From Oscillospiraceae bacterium (GTDB taxonomy: Bacteria; Bacillota_A; Clostridia; Oscillospirales; Oscillospiraceae): DNA of 6,204 nt. The position numbers were made by a program, and so were the translations under genes. The stretch spans positions 1 to 6,204 of the forward strand of contig CADAPN010000114.1 of the NCBI GenBank assembly GCA_902789835.1. Direction: 5' to 3'. This document shows, piece by piece, positions 1 to 4,814 of the stretch. The notes under the pieces were generated by a model that did not search any database, was not told where the DNA came from, and was given only the letters and a program-made list of their open reading frames with translations. Within the stretch, counting starts at the first letter, position 1; each line of letters begins with the position of its first letter.

Positions 1-1
1 A

Positions 2-622
2 ACCGACCCTCTGCGTGAAAGCTTTTTCCCCCAGAATTGGACCATCTTCTTTTGGGCCTATTGGATGGTCTGGGCCGTGGCCTCGCCTTTCTTCATGGGT
101 AGCATCAGCCGCGGCCGCACCGTAAAGCAGGTGATTCTGGGCACCTATGTATTCGGCGTCATGAGTACGCTGATTTCGTTCATCGTCCTCGGCAACTACG
201 GTCTTGGCCTGCAGATGCATGGAACCTTCGACGTGCTCGGATTCTTTGAAGAATGCGGTGGGGATCTGTATGCCACCGTCATCGCGATCATTCAAACCCT
301 GCCCGCGTGGAAGCTGGTGCTGGTGCTGCTGATTGTATCGATGATTGCTTTCTACGCCACATCTTTTGACGGGATCACGATGGTTGCCTCGCAGTACAGC
401 TATCTTCACCTGAAGAGCGGCGCGGATGCCGGACCGAAAATGAAGCTTTTCTGGGCTATCCTGCTCATTATGCTTCCCATCGCGCTGATCTTCAGCGAGG
501 GCTCAATGAACAACCTCCAGACCGTCAGCATCATTGCCGCCTTCCCCCTGGGTCTGGTCATTCTCCTGATCATTGCAAGCTTTATCCGTGATGCCGGAAA
601 CTATCTTGCTGAGATGCAGTAA
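2..622 (+). CDS. BCCT-family betaine/carnitine/choline-type transporter, C-terminal part (5' end outside window)
   Basis: This is a partial gene. The frame is open from base 2, gives 206 residues, and stops at TAA 620-622. BCCT proteins are 12-helix membrane carriers of about 500-550 residues that move quaternary ammonium compounds such as glycine betaine, carnitine or choline, so roughly the last 40 percent is present. The family signature (Asn/Asp/Gly/Ser-Trp-Thr-x-x-aromatic-Trp-x-Trp-Trp) is visible at residues 12-21 as NWTIFFWAYW, with Tyr in place of the usual third Trp. It is followed by the conserved SRGRT loop at about residues 36-40. Hydrophobic segments lie at about 13-33, 45-65, 102-130, 148-165 and 172-193, with the TSFD motif near 120-123. 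The C-terminal tail is very short, without the long regulatory extension known from the osmosensor BetP, which argues mildly for a nutrient carrier. The substrate cannot be told from this fragment. It converges on the minus-strand surface-protein gene and ends in its own terminator. Confidence 0.93.
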   Translation, partial: TDPLRESFFPQNWTIFFWAYWMVWAVASPFFMGSISRGRTVKQVILGTYVFGVMSTLISFIVLGNYGLGLQMHGTFDVLGFFEECGGDLYATVIAIIQTLPAWKLVLVLLIVSMIAFYATSFDGITMVASQYSYLHLKSGADAGPKMKLFWAILLIMLPIALIFSEGSMNNLQTVSIIAAFPLGLVILLIIASFIRDAGNYLAEMQ

Positions 623-626
623 GCGC

Positions 627-670
627 AAAAGAGGATCGTCCATCCAATGGGAGAAACGATCCTCTTTTTT
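627..670. terminator. Bidirectional intrinsic terminator between convergent genes
   Basis: The arms 627-639 (AAAAGAGGATCGT) and 656-668 (ACGATCCTCTTTT) are perfectly complementary over 13 bp, with a 16-nt loop that can form a small CCAT/ATGG inner stem. On the plus strand the hairpin ends in a run of six T five bases after the transporter stop. On the minus strand the stem ends in TCTTTT, 14 bases beyond the stop of the surface-protein gene. One hairpin can therefore terminate both convergent transcripts. Confidence 0.9.
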
Positions 671-683
671 ATACGCTTTTGGT

Positions 684-3320
684 CTATGTCTGTGAGATTA
701 GGTGTCCGCTGCTGTCGAAGATGCAGGTCTTTCCGTCAATCACATAGGGTCCTCCTGTGAGCATCCAGCCCTCTGCCGGATTGCCGGACACCTGCAGATA
801 GTAGGTGTAGCCGCCGTCCTGTACCCATCCCTGAATCTGTTTGCCATAGGTGCCGTCAGCAACTGGATTCATATAGTACCACTTGCTGTCCAGCTTCATC
901 CAGCCGCCTCCGTGCATGGCACCACTGTCCTTATCCAGGAAGTACCAGTCACCGCTGCCGACCGGGTTCTCAATCCAGCCGACCTGCATAGCGCCGGTTC
1001 CCGGATCCAGATAGTACCACCTATTCTTGATCTTCTGCCAGTCATACAACATGGCTCCACCGTTCGGGTCGAAATAGAACCAGACACCGCTAAGCTGTTT
1101 CCATCCGGTCTCCATGGCACCGTCGGCGTTGAAGTAACGCTTCTGTCCATCATTACAGGTAACTACGCCGGTCAGCATTTTGCCCTGCGGGTTGCTCGTC
1201 GGATCGAGATAATAAACCTTCTTATTAATAGTCTGCAGACCGGTCACGCGGTTATTATTGGCGTCATAATAGTACCATGCTCCGTTTTCCTTCGACCATC
1301 TGCCGTCGACACCGACACCGCCGACCAAACCGGCTCCAAGCCAGGCGCCGCTGGCGTTGAAAGACTGCGGACCGACCACGCCGTCGGGATCGGCAATCGG
1401 GGTTACTCCGTCAGCAAGCGTGGTAACATAGCCGGATTTCATTTCACCGATAGGATTGGAGGTAGGATCAAGATAGTACCACTTGGTTTTGTCACGGAAC
1501 CACCCGGTGACGACAACGCCGTCATTCGCCAGGTAATACCACTTGTTGTTCGTCTTGATCCAGCCCTTTCCATTCAGGGCACCGTTCGATTTGAAGAAAT
1601 AGGTCTTCGGAATGGCTAAGCCCTCCGGTGTTGTTTGGATGGTCGCAAACCCCGTCACCATTTGGCCGGTCGTCGAAGTCCGTGGGTCACCGGTGCCATT
1701 GGTTGTGGTCAGCCAGTACCAACTGTCTTTCCACTTCAGCCAGCCGGTCTTCATCGTACCACCTTTATCGAAATAATACCACCGGCTGCCGCCGTTGCCG
1801 ACACCGTTGCCGATCAGCTCCCAGCCCTCAGAAACCTTAGTGCCGTCGGAGCGGTAGAAATTCCAGCCGCCTCCCGGATTGCCGTTGCCATCAAGGCCCT
1901 GACGCCAGCCCGTATCAACGAGGTTGCCCAGCGGGTTATTGTCAACACGCCCACCCTTCAGCGCACCGGAAGAATCAAAGGTATAATACTGACCGGTGGT
2001 GGCATCTCCGATTCGCTCGGTGCGGCCGGCAATCATGCTGCCCTCGGGGAAGCCGTCCGCTGCGGCCACATCCGCAGGGCGGAGATAATAGGTCTTGCCC
2101 TCCCAGGTCAGCCAGCCGGTTACCATCGCGCCAGTTGTCGGGTCGAGATAATACCAATAGTTGCCGCTCTTCAGCCAGCCCTTCAGCTTGGCCTTGTTCT
2201 TGATATAGAACCACTTGCCGTCGGCAGACTGCTGCCAGCCGTTGCGGAACATGTTCAGACCGCCGTCGTTGACGCCGCTGTAGGAAGGCTGCCAGACTCC
2301 GTTGTCATCATAGAAATTCCCGTCTGCCTGCAGACCGGACTGACGTACACCGGTAACAGGATCAAGATAATAGTACTTTCCGTCAATCAGTTGACGTCCT
2401 GTCTGCATCCGACCGTTCTCACCGAAGTGGAACCAGAAACCCTCATAGGCAACCCAGTTGTCACGCACCATAACGCCATTCTGATAGTAGTACCAGAAGC
2501 CGTTCTTCTGCACCCAGCCGTCGCTCGAGGTCTCCGCGGCCGAGGCATGCCAAGTCAACCGTCCACCGTAATCGGGAAATGTAGCAGTAGGATTCAGGCC
2601 CTGGTTCCAGCTGTCGTTATCCACCGGATAATAAGCGTTAGCTCTGACATTCTGGAAAACATTCGGTCCGATATTGACAGGAAGATTACCGGTAAAAACG
2701 ATGGTTTTCAGCGAATTGCAGTTGGCAAACGCCTGATCCCCGATCGTTGTTACGTTCGCCGGAATTGTAACGTCCGGCAGCCCCGTGCAGTTCATAAACG
2801 ATTGGAACCCGATTGTCTGAAGACCATCGGATAAATAAACGCTTGTCAGCCCGGTGCAGTCCAGAAAGGCCTGGTTGCCGATACTGATGACATTGGAAGG
2901 GATCGTGATGCCCATAAGACTGGCGCAATCTTGAAACGCATTGTTCTGGATCACTGTCAGAGAGAGCGGCAGATTGACTGCCGTGAGGTTTGCGCACTCC
3001 TGAAAGGCGCTTGCTCCCACTTGTCCAATGCCTTCCCCAATGATCAGCGTCCTGACCTCGGAACGGGTCTGGAGTCTTGCGTCTGCTAAAGACGTATAAT
3101 CGTTTGGAAATGAAGAAAAACTCCACTGATTCATCGGATCGATGGTTCCCGTGCCGCTGATGACCAGTCGCCCATCGCTGTACAAAACAAACTCAGCTGT
3201 CCGTGCCGTATTGGCCCAACCGGACTCCACAATACCTGCCGCCGACGCCGACGCCGGGAAGATAGCCAGGCAGAGCACCAAGCAGAGCACCAGCGACAAA
3301 AACCTCTGTGTGGATTTCAT
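684..3320 (-). CDS. Secreted surface protein: BspA-type leucine-rich repeats plus about 24 choline/glucan-binding-type cell-wall-binding repeats
   Basis: The protein has 878 residues. Residues 1-27 form a Sec signal peptide: Lys/Arg near the start, a hydrophobic core with three Cys, and a likely ASA|A cleavage site. Residues about 90-225 hold BspA-type (LRR_5) repeats with a strict 23-residue period, each ending in an AF-x-x-C-x-x-L-like unit. From about 265 to the C-terminus there are some 24 aromatic repeats of the CW_binding/glucan-binding kind, with a core of Gly-Trp, then Trp-Tyr-Tyr, then a turn of the LDP-x-TGAM type. Such repeats in Firmicutes hold proteins non-covalently on teichoic-acid choline or on polysaccharide. 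No hydrolase domain, LPXTG motif or C-terminal membrane helix is visible, so the role is probably adhesin or wall-associated scaffold; the ligand is unknown. The ATG at 3320 is chosen because a Lys-containing signal peptide follows directly and AAGGAG lies upstream. A consensus promoter and a WalR-like box precede the gene. Confidence 0.93.
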   Translation of the reverse strand: MKSTQRFLSLVLCLVLCLAIFPASASAAGIVESGWANTARTAEFVLYSDGRLVISGTGTIDPMNQWSFSSFPNDYTSLADARLQTRSEVRTLIIGEGIGQVGASAFQECANLTAVNLPLSLTVIQNNAFQDCASLMGITIPSNVISIGNQAFLDCTGLTSVYLSDGLQTIGFQSFMNCTGLPDVTIPANVTTIGDQAFANCNSLKTIVFTGNLPVNIGPNVFQNVRANAYYPVDNDSWNQGLNPTATFPDYGGRLTWHASAAETSSDGWVQKNGFWYYYQNGVMVRDNWVAYEGFWFHFGENGRMQTGRQLIDGKYYYLDPVTGVRQSGLQADGNFYDDNGVWQPSYSGVNDGGLNMFRNGWQQSADGKWFYIKNKAKLKGWLKSGNYWYYLDPTTGAMVTGWLTWEGKTYYLRPADVAAADGFPEGSMIAGRTERIGDATTGQYYTFDSSGALKGGRVDNNPLGNLVDTGWRQGLDGNGNPGGGWNFYRSDGTKVSEGWELIGNGVGNGGSRWYYFDKGGTMKTGWLKWKDSWYWLTTTNGTGDPRTSTTGQMVTGFATIQTTPEGLAIPKTYFFKSNGALNGKGWIKTNNKWYYLANDGVVVTGWFRDKTKWYYLDPTSNPIGEMKSGYVTTLADGVTPIADPDGVVGPQSFNASGAWLGAGLVGGVGVDGRWSKENGAWYYYDANNNRVTGLQTINKKVYYLDPTSNPQGKMLTGVVTCNDGQKRYFNADGAMETGWKQLSGVWFYFDPNGGAMLYDWQKIKNRWYYLDPGTGAMQVGWIENPVGSGDWYFLDKDSGAMHGGGWMKLDSKWYYMNPVADGTYGKQIQGWVQDGGYTYYLQVSGNPAEGWMLTGGPYVIDGKTCIFDSSGHLISQT
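896..2530 (-). repeat. Degenerate tandem repeats encoding aromatic wall-binding modules
   Basis: The C-terminal two thirds of the surface-protein gene is built of about 60-90 bp units that each encode one Gly-Trp...Trp-Tyr-Tyr module. Short words recur almost unchanged at the DNA level, for example AGATAGTACCAC on the plus strand near 1009-1020 and again near 1471-1482. The residue string YYLDPTSNP occurs twice, at about residues 615 and 703. Units vary in length, some carrying inserts of 10-20 residues. The coordinates are approximate, since repeats also continue to about position 700. Confidence 0.7.
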
Positions 3321-3332
3321 TGTTAAAAACCA

Positions 3333-3338
3333 CTCCTT
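3333..3338 (-). promoter_or_regulatory. Ribosome binding site of the surface-protein gene
   Basis: Read on the minus strand this is AAGGAG, lying 12 bases before the ATG at 3320. The spacing is longer than the usual 6-9 bases, but no other in-frame start fits better. Confidence 0.75.
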
Positions 3339-3388
3339 TTTCTGTCCAAGCTGCGAAGACTACAAAAAGTAACATCCAGTCATCGCAA

Positions 3389-3405
3389 TGTAACATTATT
3401 GTAAT
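3389..3405 (+). promoter_or_regulatory. Candidate WalR (YycF)-type box TGTAAC-N5-TGTAAT
   Basis: TGTAAC at 3389-3394 and TGTAAT at 3400-3405 are separated by five bases. This exactly fits the published WalR consensus of two TGT(A/T)A(A/T/C) hexamers spaced by five. Further half-sites lie at 3368-3373 (AGTAAC) and 3421-3426 (TGTAAC), giving start-to-start steps of 21, 11 and 21 bases, about two, one and two helical turns. The box overlaps the predicted transcription start of the minus-strand gene. PhoP boxes of Bacillus have a similar 11-bp direct-repeat design, so a PhoP-like regulator is the main alternative. Confidence 0.55.
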
Positions 3406-3409
3406 CGAC

Positions 3410-3438
3410 ATTATAAGCATTGTAACCACCAATGTCAA
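3410..3438 (-). promoter_or_regulatory. Consensus sigma-A promoter for the surface-protein gene
   Basis: On the minus strand the -35 box is TTGACA (plus-strand 3433-3438) and the -10 box is TATAAT (plus-strand 3410-3415), separated by exactly 17 bases. Both hexamers match the consensus perfectly. Transcription would start near 3403 and give a leader of about 80 nt. A TGTAAC half-site (3421-3426) sits in the spacer, and a paired TGTAAC/TGTAAT site covers the predicted start, so the promoter is probably controlled, most simply by repression. Confidence 0.87.
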
Positions 3439-3523
3439 GAGGTTTTTCGAAAGCTTAATAATTTTTCAGAATTAAAAAGGTCTCCTCATTTCCGGCTTCT
3501 GAAAATGACAGTAATGACCTAAT

Positions 3524-3567
3524 TCTTAAGAAATCTTAAAACTCTTAAGTTATCTTTAGAATCTCAG
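3524..3567. repeat. Tandem TCTTAAG-like repeats, 9-10 bp period
   Basis: TCTTAAG at 3524, TCTTAAA at 3534, TCTTAAG at 3543, TCTTTAG at 3553 and TCTCAGC at 3562 follow one another with steps of 10, 9, 10 and 9 bases. Just before them AATGAC occurs twice, nine bases apart (3504 and 3513). The array lies about 85-125 bp upstream of the surface-protein -35 box and 90-130 bp upstream of the CAP-protein -35 box. It may be an operator for an unidentified protein, or simply bent AT-rich DNA. Confidence 0.5.
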
Positions 3568-3656
3568 CGTTTTCACATCGGGGTTTTTGAGTTTAACGGG
3601 AATGTTTAATAGATTGTAAGCAAATTGTTCTTTAGTTTCTATATTGTAACCTTTTG

Positions 3657-3685
3657 TTGACTTTTTGATTCTTTTGTGTTATAAT
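3657..3685 (+). promoter_or_regulatory. Sigma-A promoter with extended -10 for the CAP-protein gene
   Basis: The -35 box TTGACT (3657-3662) and the -10 box TATAAT (3680-3685) are 17 bases apart, and TGT directly precedes the -10, forming an extended -10 element. Transcription would begin near 3692, leaving a leader of about 30 nt. A TGTAAC half-site at 3645-3650 lies just upstream of the -35. A weaker pair, TGTAAG-N5-TGTTCT, lies at 3615-3631. Confidence 0.87.
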
Positions 3686-3708
3686 CCATTTTACAGAAAA
3701 TGATATGG

Positions 3709-3715
3709 AAAGAGG
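3709..3715 (+). promoter_or_regulatory. Ribosome binding site that sets the CAP-protein start at 3723
   Basis: AAAGAGG lies seven bases before ATG 3723. The same frame also has an ATG at 3705, but that codon has no ribosome binding site and would put this one inside the coding region. The 3723 start also gives a standard signal peptide beginning MNKK. Confidence 0.85.
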
Positions 3716-3722
3716 TTTTTCT

Positions 3723-4577
3723 ATGAATAAGAAAACCATAATTTCACTGCTGCTCTGCATGGTGCTATGTGCTTCGCTGTTTACCCTGCCGGCTTTCGCT
3801 GACAGCACCGTGATTGTGATCGGCGGCCCCGTCGGGCAGATCCAGTCCGGAAGTATCGCCGCTAAATCGCCGCTAAATTCAATTTCTTCCATCAGCAGCT
3901 CGGGTGCCGTCATCGTTGCCGGAACGGGCAGTGCGCCGGTTCAGACGCTTTCTTCAGTAGGTGCGGCCTCGCTCGGTTCGGTCATTGTTATGCCGAACGG
4001 TTCGGTTCAGAAGATCTCCTCTCAGCCGCTGCAGCAGACCCAAACCAGCGCACAGGCACAGACGGTCACGCAGACCCAGAGCAGTGTGTCGGGGCAGGGG
4101 GTTCAGATTTCCTCAGCCCAGGCGCAGATTACTGAAAAATCGGCTCCTGCCATCGTCATTGAACAGAACAGCGCTGCTCAGACCATGGCAACAGCGCAGT
4201 CCCTCGACGGTCTGGCCGCCGATCTCCTGAAACAGATCAATCAGAAGCGTACTGTCAACGGGCTTTCCACGCTGAGCTATTCTGCAGATCTGCAGGCCAG
4301 CGCCGACATCCGTGCGAAAGAGAGCGTAAAGAACTTCTCACATCTGCGCCCGGACGGACGCGGCTGTGAAACTGCTGTCACAGTTGACTATACAGTCACC
4401 GGTGAGAACCTGATTCAGGTAACCAGCGAGTTTGCGACAGCCGACATCATGATGGACACCTGGATGAATTCCCCCACCCACCGCAACAACATCCTTCTCC
4501 CGTCCTTCACCAAGATGGCCGTCGGTATTTATGTATCCAACGGGACGACCTATGTCTCAACCGTCTTTGTCGGATAA
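3723..4577 (+). CDS. Secreted CAP/SCP-domain protein with Gln/Ser-rich linker
   Basis: The protein has 284 residues. Residues 1-26 form a signal peptide with MNKK, a hydrophobic stretch and a likely AFA|DS cleavage site; the Cys residues do not form a lipobox. Residues about 27-100 are a Ser/Gly/Val-rich segment of unknown function, and about 101-160 a Gln/Ser/Ala/Thr low-complexity linker. Residues about 163-284 form a CAP domain (cysteine-rich secretory protein/antigen 5/PR-1 superfamily). It shows the family landmarks FSHLRPDGR with H207, GENL with E228, and WMNSPTHRNNIL with H253. Bacterial CAP proteins of this size are common in Firmicutes; their biochemical role is mostly unsettled. It is transcribed divergently from the wall-binding surface protein, has its own promoter and ends in a terminator, so it is probably monocistronic. 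The envelope location is well supported; the exact function is unknown. Confidence 0.93.
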   Translation: MNKKTIISLLLCMVLCASLFTLPAFADSTVIVIGGPVGQIQSGSIAAKSPLNSISSISSSGAVIVAGTGSAPVQTLSSVGAASLGSVIVMPNGSVQKISSQPLQQTQTSAQAQTVTQTQSSVSGQGVQISSAQAQITEKSAPAIVIEQNSAAQTMATAQSLDGLAADLLKQINQKRTVNGLSTLSYSADLQASADIRAKESVKNFSHLRPDGRGCETAVTVDYTVTGENLIQVTSEFATADIMMDTWMNSPTHRNNILLPSFTKMAVGIYVSNGTTYVSTVFVG

Positions 4578-4637
4578 TGTCCGCCAAATAAGAAGACCCG
4601 CGCCAGTCGGCCAATGTCATTAAGATAAGATGACAGG

Positions 4638-4681
4638 AAAGATACTTCGTACCAAAGAAAGGTACGGGGTATTTTTCTTTT
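4638..4681 (+). terminator. Intrinsic terminator of the CAP-protein gene
   Basis: Arms 4642-4653 (ATACTTCGTACC) and 4661-4672 (GGTACGGGGTAT) pair over 12 positions including two G-U pairs, around a 7-nt loop. A T-rich tail (TTTTTCTTTT) follows. It begins about 60 bases after the CAP stop codon. The stretch between stop and terminator (4578-4637) shows only a minor TGTCAT/ATGACA inverted repeat at 4615-4635. Confidence 0.82.
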
Positions 4682-4705
4682 GACGGTTTCTTTTGAAAAA
4701 AGTAG

Positions 4706-4735
4706 AAAACACTTGACAAGTGGGCAAAAATGTGC
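4706..4735 (+). repeat. Candidate left terminal inverted repeat of the IS
   Basis: It begins AAAACACTTGACAAGTGGGC and matches the reverse complement of the right end at 20 of 30 positions. It contains the small palindrome CACTTG-A-CAAGTG (4710-4722) and a TTGACA hexamer at 4713-4718. No -10 box follows at the usual distance, so the hexamer is not called a promoter. Confidence 0.5.
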
Positions 4736-4769
4736 GGCCGTTTTCAGCAAGGCGTTGCTGAAAACGGCC
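4736..4769 (+). promoter_or_regulatory. Perfect 15-bp leader hairpin upstream of the transposase
   Basis: Arms 4736-4750 (GGCCGTTTTCAGCAA) and 4755-4769 (TTGCTGAAAACGGCC) are exact reverse complements around a 4-nt loop GGCG. No T tract follows, so it is not a standard intrinsic terminator. It lies directly before the second hairpin that covers the transposase ribosome binding site, and it probably helps control or insulate transposase expression. Confidence 0.75.
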
Positions 4770-4804
4770 CTTGTAATGAAAAGCAATCCCAGTTCATTAC
4801 AAGG
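4769..4804 (+). promoter_or_regulatory. Hairpin burying the transposase ribosome binding site
   Basis: Arms 4769-4780 (CCTTGTAATGAA) and 4793-4804 (TTCATTACAAGG) are perfectly complementary over 12 bp around a 12-nt loop. The right arm includes the first four bases of the AAGGAGG ribosome binding site (4801-4807), so any transcript covering both arms would have that site partly paired. Folding the site away in read-through transcripts is a known way in which IS10 and IS50 limit transposase made from outside promoters; applying it here is inference. Confidence 0.7.
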
Positions 4805-4807
4805 AGG
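4801..4807 (+). promoter_or_regulatory. Transposase ribosome binding site deciding start 4815
   Basis: AAGGAGG is a perfect ribosome binding site seven bases before ATG 4815. Earlier in-frame ATGs at 4680 and 4776 have no such site, and the frame between them consists of the hairpin DNA. Confidence 0.87.
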
Positions 4808-4814
4808 ATACATC

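Larger units (their letters stand above)
3321..3722. other. Divergent AT-rich control region between the surface protein and the CAP protein
   Basis: These 402 bases hold no convincing gene. They contain two outward-facing sigma-A promoters, one at 3410-3438 on the minus strand and one at 3657-3685 on the plus strand. They also carry TGTAAC-type half-sites near both promoters and a short-period TCTTAAG repeat array at 3524-3567. The middle part, about 3440-3610, is AT-rich and has no other recognised element. Short open frames crossing the region lack ribosome binding sites. Confidence 0.85.

Noticed and set aside
702..1619. A 305-codon open frame on the plus strand opposite the surface-protein gene
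   Set aside because: It has no ribosome binding site or promoter, and its His/Ile/Pro-rich product is the mirror of the repetitive Gly-Trp-Tyr coding on the other strand. The minus-strand frame has signal peptide, repeats and promoter.
1635..2834. A 399-codon open frame on the plus strand opposite the surface-protein gene
   Set aside because: It has the same antisense origin as the other frame: it lies wholly within the repeat and leucine-rich coding region, has no start signals, and gives a product without recognisable domains.
684..3320. A CRISPR-like or satellite repeat array suggested by regularly recurring words
   Set aside because: The recurring words stay in frame with the Gly-Trp...Trp-Tyr-Tyr protein modules and vary as coding repeats do; there are no identical repeats with unique spacers.
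3705..3722. An earlier in-frame start for the CAP protein at 3705
   Set aside because: It adds MERGFS before the signal peptide, has no ribosome binding site, and places the good AAAGAGG inside the coding sequence.
3753..3785. A lipoprotein lipobox in the CAP-protein signal peptide
   Set aside because: The Cys residues are preceded by Leu rather than Gly/Ala/Ser at the -1 position, whereas AFA|DS is a good signal peptidase I site.
4713..4741. TTGACA at 4713-4718 as a transposase promoter -35 box
   Set aside because: Seventeen bases downstream the sequence is GGCCGT, the start of the first hairpin, which is not a usable -10 box.
4680..4814. An N-terminal extension of the transposase from ATG 4680 or 4776
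   Set aside because: No ribosome binding site precedes those codons, the first lies outside the proposed IS end, and the extension translates the hairpin arms.
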